The notes under the pieces were generated by a model. It searched no databases. It worked only from the letters and a program-made list of their open reading frames with translations, and was not told the origin of the DNA. From Acidimicrobiales bacterium (GTDB taxonomy: Bacteria; Actinomycetota; Acidimicrobiia; Acidimicrobiales; GCA-2861595): 47,596 bases of DNA. Each line of letters starts with the position of its first letter. Positions within the stretch are counted from its first letter, which is position 1. The stretch spans positions 1 to 47,596 of the forward strand of contig JAUJNQ010000005.1 of the NCBI GenBank assembly GCA_030448025.1, written 5' to 3'. A program made the translations under genes and the position numbers. Positions 15,405-24,201 of the stretch are shown one piece after another.

Positions 15405-16180
15405 CCTTGACGGTGGAAGATCTGGTCTCGGTGGCTCCGGCCGTCGGGATCAACGCGGTGTCCAAGGCCTACGGCCGGGGGCCGGACGCGGTGCGGGCCC
15501 TCGACCGGGTGTCGCTGGACGTGAGGGCGGGCGAGTTCGTCTGCCTGGTCGGCGCCTCGGGCTGCGGGAAGACCACCCTCCTCAACCTGGTGGCCGGCCT
15601 GGACTCGCCAACGCTCGGGACGATCGACACCGGCGGGCGGCGGACGGGCCTGATGTTCCAGGAGGCGGCCCTGTTCCCGTGGCTCACGGCCGGGGCCAAC
15701 GTGGAGCTGGCCCTCGAGCTGCGTGGCGTGCGCTCCCGCACCGAACGGCGGGAGCAGGCCGCCGAGCTGCTGGAGCGCGTCCACCTTCGAGGAGCCGCCG
15801 ACCAGCGCCCCCACGAGCTGTCCGGGGGCATGCGCCAGCGGGTGGCGCTGGCCCGGGCCCTGGCCCAGGACGCCGAGGTCTTGCTGATGGACGAGCCCTT
15901 CGGCGCGCTCGACGCCATGACCCGTGACCTGCTGCACGACGAGCTGGAGCGCCTCTGGTCCACCACCGGGCTCACCGTGGTGTTCGTGACCCACAACGTG
16001 CGGGAGGCGGCCCGCCTGGGCGACCGGATCGTGCTGCTCACCAGCCGGCCCGGGAGGGTGGCGGCCAGCTACGACGTGGACATCCCCCGTCCCCGCCGCA
16101 TCGAGTCGCGCGAGGTGGCCGCCCTGGCCGCCGACGTCACCGACCGGCTCCGCAGCGAGGTCCGCCGCCATGGGCACTAG
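15401..16180 (+). CDS. ABC importer ATPase (SsuB/TauB/NrtD-like)
   Basis: A 259-residue cytoplasmic ATPase energising the importer. Walker A GASGCGKTT (about residues 51-59), Q loop LMFQEAALFPWLT, signature ELSGGMRQRVALARALAQ (about 140-157), Walker B VLLMDEPFGALD, and the H loop in VTHNVREA. FPWLT after the Q loop is typical of the nitrate/sulfonate/taurine group. It starts inside the stop of the binding-protein gene and is followed 5 bases later by the permease. Confidence 0.93.
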   Translation: MTLTVEDLVSVAPAVGINAVSKAYGRGPDAVRALDRVSLDVRAGEFVCLVGASGCGKTTLLNLVAGLDSPTLGTIDTGGRRTGLMFQEAALFPWLTAGANVELALELRGVRSRTERREQAAELLERVHLRGAADQRPHELSGGMRQRVALARALAQDAEVLLMDEPFGALDAMTRDLLHDELERLWSTTGLTVVFVTHNVREAARLGDRIVLLTSRPGRVAASYDVDIPRPRRIESREVAALAADVTDRLRSEVRRHGH

Positions 16181-16185
16181 GCGTC

Positions 16186-17049
16186 ATGGCCATTGACAGC
16201 CGGCTCCTCGAGGAGGAGCTGGCCGGCCTGGACGCCCTCGACCTGGAAGAGGACAAGCCGGTCGATCGGCTGGCCAAGGTGTGGTCGGCGTTGTGGCCCA
16301 AGCTGGCTGCGGTGTTCCTGGCCGTGGCCGCGTGGCAGCTCACCGTATGGTCCCACTGGCGGCCCGAGTACGTCCTGCCCAGCCCCGTCCGGGTCCTCGG
16401 CCAGTTGGGAAACCTGCTGGGCGAGGGGGAGTTCTACCGCGCCATCGCCATCACGCTCCGCCGGGCGCTCACCGGCTACGCCCTGGCCGTGCTGGTGGGC
16501 ACCTTGGTGGGGGCGTCGGTGGCCCGGGTCCGCCCCCTCCGCACCGCCGTCGGATCCCTCATCACCGGCCTGCAGACGATGCCCTCGATCGCCTGGTTCC
16601 CCCTCGCCATTCTGCTCTTCCAGCTCAGCGAGTCGGCCATCTTGTTCGTGGTGGTGCTGGGGGCCGCGCCGTCCATCGCCAACGGCCTCATCGCCGGGGT
16701 CGACCACGTGCCGCCGCTGCTCTTGCGGGCCGGGCGGGTGCTCGGTGCCTCGGGTCTACGCCTCTACCGCCACGTCATCCTCCCCGCCTCGCTGCCGTCC
16801 TTCGTGGCCGGGCTCAAGCAGGGGTGGGCCTTCGCCTGGCGCAGCCTCATGGCCGGTGAGCTGCTGGTGATCCTGGCCAACCGGCCCTCCATCGGGGCCC
16901 GGCTCCAATTCGCGCGGGAGCTGTCCGACGCCCCCGCCCTCCTCGCCCTGATGATCGTGGTGCTGCTGATCGGGATCGTGGTGGACGGCGTGTTCAACCA
17001 GGTGGACGGCCACATCCGCCGCCGCCGGGGCCTGACCGCCGGGGCCTGA
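16186..17049 (+). CDS. ABC importer permease (SsuC/TauC-like)
   Basis: A 287-residue integral membrane protein with a charged N-terminus and about six hydrophobic segments from residue 42 on. The cytoplasmic EAA-type loop that docks on the ATPase is visible (AGRVLGASGLRLYRHVILP, about residues 185-203). It completes the binding protein-ATPase-permease set in one operon; a homodimer of this subunit would form the channel. The start at ATG 16186 overlaps nothing and is 5 bases after the ATPase stop. Confidence 0.9.
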   Translation: MAIDSRLLEEELAGLDALDLEEDKPVDRLAKVWSALWPKLAAVFLAVAAWQLTVWSHWRPEYVLPSPVRVLGQLGNLLGEGEFYRAIAITLRRALTGYALAVLVGTLVGASVARVRPLRTAVGSLITGLQTMPSIAWFPLAILLFQLSESAILFVVVLGAAPSIANGLIAGVDHVPPLLLRAGRVLGASGLRLYRHVILPASLPSFVAGLKQGWAFAWRSLMAGELLVILANRPSIGARLQFARELSDAPALLALMIVVLLIGIVVDGVFNQVDGHIRRRRGLTAGA

Positions 17050-17100
17050 TCCCAGCGAGCACTGCTCTTGCGCCGAGGTCTGCTTCTCTGGGGGGCGGGG

Positions 17101-18054
17101 TCAGACCCGAACGCCGGCCCGGCGCAGGTGCCAGCGGGCCTGCTGCTCCACCCCCTGGCGGAGGTCCACCAACGGCTTCCACCCGAGGAGGGCGGTGGCT
17201 CGGTCGGTGGACCCGCCCTCCCGGTCCACGTCGCCCGGCTGGTCCATGACCCGCACCACCCGCACGGTGGTGCTGAGCACGTCGCCGACGAGGGTGACCA
17301 GGTCGTTCATGGTGGTGGAGGACCCGCCGGCCACGTTGAGCACCGTCCCCGGGCTTAGGTCGGCGGTGGCGGCGTCGATCGTGGCCCGGACGGCGTCGCC
17401 GACGAAGGTGAAGTCCCGCACCTGGTTGCCCGTGCCGAACAGCGTGAAGGTCTGGTTCGACATGGCCGCCTCCACCAGGCGGTGGATGGCCATCTCCGGG
17501 CGCTGCCGGGGGCCGTACACGGTGAAATACCGCAGCGACACCGCGGGCACGCCCCAGTTGTCGGCGTACATGTTGCAGAGGTGCTCGGCCGCGGCCTTGG
17601 TGGCGCCGTAGGGGCTGTGGGGCCTGGGCACCACGTCCTCCGTCGTCGGGTAGTGGGGGGCCTCGCCGTACACCGAAGAGCTGGACGCGAAGACGAACCG
17701 GCCGACGTCGGCCGCACGGGCCCCCTCGAGGAGTCGCTGCGTGGCCAGCAGGTTGTGCTCGGCGTACTCGGGGAAGTTGGCTGCCCACGACCCCCGCACG
17801 CCTGGCTGGGCGGCCAGGTGGAACACCGTGTCGACGCCGGCGAGGAGGCCGCTCGGTTCCCGCACCCGCAGGTCGGCCTCGGCGAGCTCGAACCCCGGCT
17901 CCCCGGCCAGCTCGTCGAGGTTCTGCCGCTTGGTCCGCGGGTCGTAGTACGGGGTGAAGCAGTCGACCCCACGAACCTGGTGGCCCTCGGCGAGGAGGGT
18001 CTGGGCCAGATGACTGCCGATGAACCCGGCCACGCCGGTGACCAGTGCGTTCAC
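17101..18054 (-). CDS. NAD-dependent nucleotide-sugar epimerase/dehydratase
   Basis: A 317-residue extended short-chain dehydrogenase. The NAD motif TGVAGFIGSHLA is at residues 6-17. The catalytic triad is suggested by SSSVYG (about residue 120) and YGATKAAAEH (tyrosine near residue 144). The segment DCFTPYYDPRTKRQN is typical of UDP-glucuronate 4-epimerases and related sugar epimerases. Start GTG 18054 has TACCGT seven bases upstream; the longer frame adds ten residues inside the promoter. With the dehydrogenase at 10472 it could supply UDP-uronic acids; the exact substrate is inferred. Confidence 0.85.
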   Translation of the reverse strand: MNALVTGVAGFIGSHLAQTLLAEGHQVRGVDCFTPYYDPRTKRQNLDELAGEPGFELAEADLRVREPSGLLAGVDTVFHLAAQPGVRGSWAANFPEYAEHNLLATQRLLEGARAADVGRFVFASSSSVYGEAPHYPTTEDVVPRPHSPYGATKAAAEHLCNMYADNWGVPAVSLRYFTVYGPRQRPEMAIHRLVEAAMSNQTFTLFGTGNQVRDFTFVGDAVRATIDAATADLSPGTVLNVAGGSSTTMNDLVTLVGDVLSTTVRVVRVMDQPGDVDREGGSTDRATALLGWKPLVDLRQGVEQQARWHLRRAGVRV

Positions 18055-18183
18055 GAGTGTCACGGTACCGCCCACGGCCGACACCGCACCGCTGGTCGCC
18101 GCCCGACGTCGCTGGCTGCGCGCCTACCGGCTCCAGCACCCGACGCTTTGCTGCGGGCCGGCCGAGGCGGCGGCCGGCCAGAC

Positions 18184-18225
18184 CCGGATGGCCAGATCCG
18201 GATGGCCAGATCCGGATGGCCGGTC
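18184..18225. repeat. Tandem 14-base repeat upstream of rpsT
   Basis: CCGGATGGCCAGAT occurs at 18184-18197 and 18198-18211, and a third, diverged unit starts at 18212. It ends about 13 bases before the rpsT -10, thus covering the -35 region. It may affect promoter strength or be simple slippage. Confidence 0.7.
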
Positions 18226-18237
18226 GGGTGGCGCTGC

Positions 18238-18243
18238 TAGCCT
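18238..18243 (+). promoter_or_regulatory. rpsT -10 element
   Basis: TAGCCT lies 9 bases before the GTG of rpsT, within CTGCTAGCCTG. The same 11-mer precedes the tRNA-Ala gene at 30776-30786, suggesting a shared strong promoter type for translation-related genes. Confidence 0.5.
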
Positions 18244-18252
18244 GACCGCCCC

Positions 18253-18522
18253 GTGGCCAACATCAGAAGCCAGATCAAGCGCAACCGCCAGAACGAGGGC
18301 AGGCGCGTGCGCAACAAGGCAGCCCGGTCGGAGATCAAGACCCGGGTCAAGCTGGCCGTGGGCGCGGCCGAGTCCGGCGCCGAGGACAGCGCCGAGGCCC
18401 TGCGCCTGGCCGTGAAGCGCCTGGACAAGGCGGCAGCCAAGGGCATCATCCACAAGAACCAGGCCGCCAACCGCAAGTCCCGGCTGATGGCCCGCCTGTC
18501 GCAGGCGAACACCGGCTCCTAG
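18253..18522 (+). CDS. rpsT: 30S ribosomal protein S20
   Basis: An 89-residue basic protein that binds 16S rRNA early in 30S assembly. Start MANIRSQIKRNRQNEGRR and end GIIHKNQAANRKSRLMARL match S20 along its whole length. GTG at 18253 is the only sensible start; TAGCCT nine bases upstream suggests an almost leaderless mRNA. It is convergent with holA, the arrangement often seen for holA-rpsT in bacteria. Confidence 0.97.
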   Translation: MANIRSQIKRNRQNEGRRVRNKAARSEIKTRVKLAVGAAESGAEDSAEALRLAVKRLDKAAAKGIIHKNQAANRKSRLMARLSQANTGS

Positions 18523-18568
18523 CCCGCGCTGCCCGTGGCCTGCCGGGCCGCTGTGATGTGTCTGACGA

Positions 18569-19546
18569 TCAGCGGCGCCGACCCGAGCCCAGGCGGCTGA
18601 GCCGGGCCACCAGCACCTCCATCACGAGTATCTCGGGGCAGGCCGTGGCCCCCCGGAGGTCGAGGTCGGCCTTGGCCAGCAGCTCGATGGCCCGGCTCAC
18701 ACCGGCGAAACCCAGCCGCCGGGCCTGGCCGAGGGACTTCTTGGCCGGGAACGGGGCCATGCCGAGCACCTTGGCCGCGCCTCGCTCGTCGGCCACGCCC
18801 GTCCCGTCCAGGCGCAGCATGTTCGCGTAGTGGCGGTGCAGCGTGGACATCACCACCAGCGGGTGGCGCTCCCCCGCCTCCACCATGCGATGGAGCTGGG
18901 TCAGGGCCCCCTCTGTGTCACCCCGGTCGATGGCGTCGGTGAGCTCCCAGGGGGCCACCCCGCCGGCTTGGCCGAGGAAGGGTCCGAGCTCCTCGGTCCC
19001 GACTCTGGCCCCGTCGCCGTAGGCCGCGGCCAGAGACTCCAGCAGGTTGGTGAGCCGGCCCACGTCCTCGCCCAGGTGCTCGCCCACGAGGCGTGCCGCC
19101 GGAGGGTCGAGTCGCACCTGCGCCCGCTGGAGCTGCGACGCCAGCCACTGGCCTCGTGCCTTGCCGGTGCCGACGGTGGCGTCCACCACGTGGCCCACCT
19201 TGCGCAGGGCGCCCAGAAGGCGCTGGCTCACCTGACCGCCCCCCGACGTCAGGACCAGCGCGGTGGTGGGAAGGGGGTCGGCCAGCCACTCGATCAGCGG
19301 CTCCAGAGCCTCGGTGCGGAACCGTCCGATCTCCCGAGCCACCACCACACGGCGTTCGGCCAGGAACGGAGGCGTGCGACAGGCGTCCACGATGGCGGCC
19401 ACGTCCAGCTCCTCACCCGACAGGTCCTCCACGGCGGTGGCGTCGCCGCTCGACAGCTCACGGGTCAGCCGGCGCACCTCCTCCCCCACCAGAGCCGGAT
19501 CGTCGCCCTTCACATACCAGGCGGCCACCGGCGCCTTGGCCGTCAC
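18569..19546 (-). CDS. holA: DNA polymerase III subunit delta
   Basis: A 325-residue clamp-loader subunit that opens the sliding clamp. Its N-terminal domain starts AAWYVKGDDPALVGEEVRRL, then LSGEELDVAAIVDACRTPPFLAERRVVVAREIG; the C-terminal collar region includes HRHYANMLRL. Length is normal. The start is GTG 19546, preceded by a good Shine-Dalgarno (CTGGAGG) inside the end of the folP-like gene. The two overlap by 4 bases (GTGA), so holA is the downstream gene of that operon. Confidence 0.92.
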   Translation of the reverse strand: MTAKAPVAAWYVKGDDPALVGEEVRRLTRELSSGDATAVEDLSGEELDVAAIVDACRTPPFLAERRVVVAREIGRFRTEALEPLIEWLADPLPTTALVLTSGGGQVSQRLLGALRKVGHVVDATVGTGKARGQWLASQLQRAQVRLDPPAARLVGEHLGEDVGRLTNLLESLAAAYGDGARVGTEELGPFLGQAGGVAPWELTDAIDRGDTEGALTQLHRMVEAGERHPLVVMSTLHRHYANMLRLDGTGVADERGAAKVLGMAPFPAKKSLGQARRLGFAGVSRAIELLAKADLDLRGATACPEILVMEVLVARLSRLGSGRRR

Positions 19547-20373
19547 GGAGCCTCCAGGATGGCGGCGAGGACGTCGCACACCCGCCGGGTGCCGCGCACG
19601 TCGTGGGCCCGGACGACCCGGCACCCCCTGGTGACGCCGAGGGCCGCGGCGGCCAGGCTGGCCTCTCGGCGCTCGGCGATGTCGAGGCCCAGCAACAGGC
19701 CGAGGAAGGGCTTGTTGGACGCCGAAAGCAGGAGCGGGTAACCGAGGGCCGCCAGGCGGTCCGAGGCCCGCAGCAGCGCGAGGGACTGATCGGCGGTCTT
19801 GCCCAGGTCCAGACCCGCATCGACCAGGATGCGCTCGGCGTCGATGCCCTCGGCCTCGGCCCGGCGGGCGCGATCTACGAGGAAGTCGCGCACGGCCCCC
19901 ACCACGTCGTCATAGACCGGCTCGGGATCGGGTTGGCGGGGGCGGAGGCGGATGTGGGTGGCAACCACCGAGGCCCCGGCGGCCGCGGCCACGCGGAGGT
20001 AGTCGGGGTCGGCGAAACCGCTGATGTCGTTGCCCACCACCGCTCCGGCATCGAAGGCGGCGCCGGCCACCGACGCCCGCCAGGTGTCCACCGACAGCGG
20101 CAGGTCGAAGCGGGCGGTCAGGGCCTCCACCGCCGGCAGCACCCGGTCGAGCTCCTCCTCGGCGCTCACGTCCGGGCCGGGACCCGCCTTCACGCCTCCC
20201 AAGTCCAGGAGGTCGGCGCCCTCGGCCACCAGCTGGTCGGCCCTCGCCAGGCACCGGTCCAAGGGGAAGTGGTCGCCCTGGTCGTAGAACGAATCGGGAG
20301 TCCGGTTGAGGATCCCCATGACCAAGGGCCGGGTGGTGACGTCGTAGCGCCGCGGCCCGAGCGAGAGGCGCAC
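19543..20373 (-). CDS. FolP2-type dihydropteroate synthase homologue
   Basis: A 276-residue TIM-barrel protein of the pterin-binding family. NRTPDSFYDQGDHF, DLLDLGGVKAGPG and SNKPFLGLLLGLDIAERRE follow the actinobacterial FolP2 pattern rather than classical DHPS, where GGESTRPG would stand in place of GGVKAGPG. FolP2 proteins are reported not to replace DHPS activity, so folate synthesis should not be assumed. Start GTG 20373 has TAGCTT exactly six bases upstream. It is co-transcribed with holA (4-base overlap). Confidence 0.82.
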   Translation of the reverse strand: MRLSLGPRRYDVTTRPLVMGILNRTPDSFYDQGDHFPLDRCLARADQLVAEGADLLDLGGVKAGPGPDVSAEEELDRVLPAVEALTARFDLPLSVDTWRASVAGAAFDAGAVVGNDISGFADPDYLRVAAAAGASVVATHIRLRPRQPDPEPVYDDVVGAVRDFLVDRARRAEAEGIDAERILVDAGLDLGKTADQSLALLRASDRLAALGYPLLLSASNKPFLGLLLGLDIAERREASLAAAALGVTRGCRVVRAHDVRGTRRVCDVLAAILEAP

Positions 20374-20400
20374 GGCCCGAAGCTAGCGGCGCAGCCCCGG

Positions 20401-20776
20401 GCGCGGTCTCAGCGCCTTCGGACCGACCGCCTGGCGACGCGAGCGCTGCCCTTGATGCGACCCCGCCGGGCCCGCTGGGCACGAGCCCGAGCACAGCGTC
20501 GGCCAGGCCCGCCCAGGCGGGGCCGTCGCCGCCGCGGTCGTCGGGCCAACCGACCTCACCGACGTAGCCCTGGGCCCCGTTCGTTCGAAGCCATCCGATG
20601 AAGTTGGCCAGCTCGGCCCGGACCCTGGAGCACAGGGCGTCACAGCCAGGCTCGGAGGTGGTTGTGGCGCTTGCCTCGGCGAGCCCCGAAGGGGCGTACT
20701 CGCTCAGGCTCACCAACGCCATCAGCGTGGCCATGGCCAGACCGAGGAGGGCACGGACCCTTCTTCTCCCGAGCAT
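20401..20776 (-). pseudogene. Truncated secreted glycosidase-like gene (GH5-like N-terminus)
   Basis: The first 30 residues form a signal peptide (MLGRRRVRALLGLAMATLMALV). After it, FIGWLRTNGAQGYVGEVGWP is similar to a segment of GH5 cellulase-like proteins (consensus LRxxGxxGYxGEFGxPxD). The normal-length catalytic domain is absent: the frame drifts into Gly/Ser-rich sequence and runs into the folP-like gene in a different phase. I read it as a surviving 5' piece of about 120 codons. It could instead be a short secreted protein of unknown role. Confidence 0.4.
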
Positions 20777-20818
20777 TCGAGGAGTTCGGCCTCACCGGGC
20801 AGGACTGAAGGGCGCTGT

Positions 20819-22636
20819 TCATTCTCGGCCCACGGGGTTGACCCGCACGTCGAGGCGGGGCCGCACGCTGACCACGTCCACCCGCAGGCCCCCCACGGTG
20901 ACGGTGCTCCCCGGCGTGGCCGTGGCGGGGGTGAGCACCACCCGGGCGGGGTGGCGGTCGAGCACGGGTGCCAGCGCCGGCCCGGCGCTGCGGCCGGGAC
21001 TGCGCACGGCCACCACGTCGATGTGACGGACACCCGCCCTCCGCAGCCCGCTGAGGAGCGCCCGAGCGCGGGGCCGGTCGACCACCAGGACCGAGGCACC
21101 GCCCTGACGCCAGAGGTCGGCGCCGTGGGCCACCGACTGGGCACCACCACCCGACACCGGGCGGGCGACGACGGTGACCCAGGCGCAGGCGGCCGCACCC
21201 ACGACGAGGGCCGGGAGGCGCAGGCGAGGGAGCACGACAGCAAAGACGACCGAGACGGCCAGAGCGAGCAGGTGTGGCGTTCGCATCTGGCCGAGGGGAA
21301 GGTCTGCGCCCAGGCGGGCCACGGCGGCCACCCAGGTCACGAGCAGCTCGGTGGGGACATGGAGGATGCTCGCCCAGGGATCTCCGAGCAGGCCGGCGGG
21401 GAGCCCGGCCGCCAACCCCCACATCATCACCGCCCCGGCCGCAGGGGCGGCGAGGAGGTTGGCCGGCACCGACGCCAGCGGCACGCCGCCGAACACCGGC
21501 GCCAGCAGCGGCGCCACGCCCACCTGGGCGGCCAAGGTGACGGCCAAGGGAAGTGGGAGGTGCCGGGACAGGGGCCCGGCCAGGGTGGCGATGCCGGCGC
21601 ACGCCCCGCACGACAACAAGAAGCCCACCGAGCGCACGAGGAGGGGGTCGACGAGCAGCAACCCGGTGACGGCCAGGGCCAGCACCCGGATGGTGGACAC
21701 CGGGCGACCCATCGTGGAGGCCAGCAGGGAGACGGCGGCCATGGCCTCGGCCCGCAATACCGACGGTTCCCACCTGGTAAGGACGCCGAACAGGACGAGG
21801 ACCGCCAGCGCGGCGAGGAACCGGCCCCGCAGCCCGAGCAATCGCAGCAGTGGCAGGGCCAGGGCCAGCACGAAGGCCACGTTCTGGCCCGACACGGCGA
21901 GGAGGTGGGAGAGCCCGGTGGCTCGGAAGTCGTCCACGGTGCCCACGTCCTGGTCCCGGTCGTCGCCCAGCACCAGGCCGGCGAAGAGGGCCCGGTCGTC
22001 GTCAGGGAGGGAGGAAGCGCCCCGCAGGAGCGTGCGGCGCACGCCGTTGGCCACGTGGGCAAGGGGACCGCCGTCCGAGCCGGCGCCGACGTGGTGGACC
22101 GTGAGGCGGGCGGCGACGTGACGGGAGGCGAGGGAGGCCCGGCGGCGCTCCGGCACCGCCGACAGCCGCCCGGCCATCTCCACCCGCTGGCCGGCCAGGC
22201 GGGGGCGAAGGCGACCCGCGGCCGGGCCCCGGGCCCAGGCCTCCACCCGCCGGCCTCCGAGGCGGACCTCGACGCGCAGCGCCCCTTCCACCGCGACGGG
22301 GTCGGTGACCAGGGTGGCCACACCGGAAACCCGCCCCGGCGCGGGTGGCCGGAGACCCTCCCAGGAGCGGGCGCCCAGGGCCGAGGCAAGCACCGCAGCG
22401 CCCAGGCAGAGCAGCGCCGGCCGCCGCAGGGCGAGCGCCATGGCCACGGCGCCCAAACCCAGCCACAGGGGCACGCCGCGCGCCATCACCGCCCCCCCGG
22501 CGGCGCACGCGGCGAGGGCCAAGGCCCAGCGATCACTCATCGTTCGCTCCGCCCGCCCCGCTTCTGTTGGCTGATCACCCACCGTTTCGGTCGGTGAATC
22601 GGGGTCGGTACGCCGAGCGCTGTGGGTCGCCGTCAC
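20819..22636 (-). CDS. comEC: ComEC/Rec2 DNA-uptake channel with degenerate beta-lactamase-fold domain
   Basis: A 605-residue inner-membrane protein expected to carry single-stranded DNA across the membrane in transformation. The DUF4131-like N-terminal part is followed by the competence domain (GLSHLLAVSGQNVAFVLALA near residue 227) and many membrane helices. The C-terminal region (about 490-605) has the usual metallo-beta-lactamase position but no HxHxDH: RHIDVVAVRSPGRSAGPALA stands there. Metal-dependent nuclease activity is thus unlikely. GTG 22636 overlaps the comEA stop (GTGA); ATG 22540 is an alternative start that would remove a polar 32-residue tail. Confidence 0.87.
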   Translation of the reverse strand: MTATHSARRTDPDSPTETVGDQPTEAGRAERTMSDRWALALAACAAGGAVMARGVPLWLGLGAVAMALALRRPALLCLGAAVLASALGARSWEGLRPPAPGRVSGVATLVTDPVAVEGALRVEVRLGGRRVEAWARGPAAGRLRPRLAGQRVEMAGRLSAVPERRRASLASRHVAARLTVHHVGAGSDGGPLAHVANGVRRTLLRGASSLPDDDRALFAGLVLGDDRDQDVGTVDDFRATGLSHLLAVSGQNVAFVLALALPLLRLLGLRGRFLAALAVLVLFGVLTRWEPSVLRAEAMAAVSLLASTMGRPVSTIRVLALAVTGLLLVDPLLVRSVGFLLSCGACAGIATLAGPLSRHLPLPLAVTLAAQVGVAPLLAPVFGGVPLASVPANLLAAPAAGAVMMWGLAAGLPAGLLGDPWASILHVPTELLVTWVAAVARLGADLPLGQMRTPHLLALAVSVVFAVVLPRLRLPALVVGAAACAWVTVVARPVSGGGAQSVAHGADLWRQGGASVLVVDRPRARALLSGLRRAGVRHIDVVAVRSPGRSAGPALAPVLDRHPARVVLTPATATPGSTVTVGGLRVDVVSVRPRLDVRVNPVGRE

Positions 22637-23355
22637 ACGCGGACCTTGGGCCGCAGCGCGGCCAGCTTGGCCTCGCCGATGCCCCGCACTTCGATCAGCT
22701 CGTCCACGTTGGCGAAACGCCCGTGCTCCTTGCGGTAGTCGAGGATGGCCTGGGCCGTGGCCGGACCCACGCCCGGCAGGGTCTCCAATTGGTCGAGCGT
22801 GGCCGTGTTGAGGTTGACGGGCCCGTTCGCCGACCCCGACGACGTCGACCCGCCCGTCCCCGAGTCGCCCGTGCCCGGCCCGACCGGCGTGGGCGGCGTC
22901 TCGCCTCGGCGGGGCACGTAGACCCGCTCCCCGTCGGCCACCTTGGCCGCCAGGTTGAGCTGCTGGAGGTCGGCGTCGGGAGCCGGCCCACCGGCCGCGT
23001 CCACAACGTCGGTGACTCGGGCACCGGCAGGGACCTGGTACACGCCGGAGCGCACCACCGCCCCTGCGGCGTAGACGAAGACCTTGCTGTCAGGGCCATC
23101 CGAACGTGAGGCGGCCTCGGGGCCGGCGGGACCCGACGAAGATGTCGAGGGGGGTCCGGCGCGAGGAAGGTTCATCTCCACCGGCGGCGGCGAGCCCCGC
23201 AGGCTCACGACCACCACCAGGGCGCCAACCACCGCCCCGACGCCGATGACCGCAGCAGCCAGGACCCCGGGCCGGTCGAGGGGCAACCCCGACAATCGGG
23301 CCGACACGCGGGCGCGCCACCACGAAGACGTCAACCATGGAGCCGTCTGGGCCAC
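22633..23355 (-). CDS. comEA: ComEA-family DNA receptor for natural transformation
   Basis: A 240-residue membrane-anchored DNA-binding protein. A single membrane helix lies at about residues 30-53, then a low-complexity linker, a SLBB domain (VFVYAAGAVVRSGVYQVPAG, about 92-111), a Gly/Ser linker and two helix-hairpin-helix motifs at the C-terminus (VNLNTATLDQLETLPGVG and IEVRGIGEAKLAALRP). It would bind double-stranded DNA outside the cell and hand it to ComEC, encoded in the same operon. GTG 23355 is preceded by GGGAGG. Confidence 0.9.
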   Translation of the reverse strand: MAQTAPWLTSSWWRARVSARLSGLPLDRPGVLAAAVIGVGAVVGALVVVVSLRGSPPPVEMNLPRAGPPSTSSSGPAGPEAASRSDGPDSKVFVYAAGAVVRSGVYQVPAGARVTDVVDAAGGPAPDADLQQLNLAAKVADGERVYVPRRGETPPTPVGPGTGDSGTGGSTSSGSANGPVNLNTATLDQLETLPGVGPATAQAILDYRKEHGRFANVDELIEVRGIGEAKLAALRPKVRV

Positions 23356-23487
23356 GAAGGCCTCCCATTTCCGACGAGCGCAGAGGGGAAGTGGGCGCCC
23401 CGAGGGAGAAGGGCCAGGGGAACGACGCCGGGGGAAGTGCCGTCACTCTAGCCCTGTTCGGGCGCCCTCAGAGAACTGGCCGGTCGT

Positions 23488-24192
23488 TCAGAACAGGCGG
23501 GCGGTGAGGGACTTGCGGTACTGGGAGGTGCGGGGGTCGTCGGGGCCCATGAGCTCGAGCAGGTCGATATAGCGCTGGCGGGCGGCTTCGTCGGTCTTCA
23601 CCTTGTCCAGCAGGGCATCCAGCTCGGCGGTGGTGTCGCCGTGGCGCTGGCCGTCACCCACGCCGACGCGGGCCATGGCCGCCACCCGGCGAACCTCGCC
23701 CGTCTCGGGCACGCGGGCGAGGAGGCCGAGGGCTTGCTCGCCCTGGCCCTGGCCGACGAGCACCTCGGCCAGGGCGACGACGGCACCAGGGTGGCTGGCG
23801 TCGAGCTCGAGGGCACGACGCAGCGAAGCCTCGTCACCCTTCTCCACCAACAGGTCGATCTCGCTCTTGGCCGGCAGGAGCCCGGCCACGAACTCCTTCA
23901 CCTGGGCCTCGGGCAGGGCGCCGATGAACTGGTTGACCACCTGGCGGTCCCGCAGGGCGAACACGGCGGGAATGGACTGCACCTGGAAGGTGGCGGCCAC
24001 GCGTGGGTTGGCGTCCACGTCCACCTTGGCCAGCTCCACCGCCCCGTCGGTGGCGGCCACCACCCGCTCCAGGATGGGGCCGAGCGTTCGGCAGGGACCG
24101 CACCAGGAGGCCCAGAGGTCGACCACCACCGGCACCTGAGCCGAGCGCTCGACGACCTGCTGCTCGAAGGTGGCGTCGGTGACATCGGCCAT
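23488..24192 (-). CDS. Thioredoxin-TPR protein (YbbN/CnoX-like)
   Basis: A 234-residue protein. Residues 1-105 are a thioredoxin domain with an intact active site, WCGPC (about residues 30-34), and cis-proline SIPAVFAL. Residues 110-234 are helical TPR-like repeats (SLRRALELDASHPGAVVALAE and the C-terminal KTDEAARQRYIDLLELMG). This matches the YbbN/CnoX group of thioredoxin-fold chaperones and redox proteins. TAGGCT lies 7 bases before ATG 24192. It is divergent from the PAC2 gene and shares its promoter region. Confidence 0.87.
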   Translation of the reverse strand: MADVTDATFEQQVVERSAQVPVVVDLWASWCGPCRTLGPILERVVAATDGAVELAKVDVDANPRVAATFQVQSIPAVFALRDRQVVNQFIGALPEAQVKEFVAGLLPAKSEIDLLVEKGDEASLRRALELDASHPGAVVALAEVLVGQGQGEQALGLLARVPETGEVRRVAAMARVGVGDGQRHGDTTAELDALLDKVKTDEAARQRYIDLLELMGPDDPRTSQYRKSLTARLF

Positions 24193-24201
24193 GCCTGTCA
24201 G

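Noticed and set aside
19910-20400. Continuation of the glycosidase-like frame for about 160 further codons into the folP-like gene
   Set aside because: It overlaps a well-supported gene on the same strand in another phase, and the translated sequence is low-complexity and Arg/Gly-rich without family resemblance.
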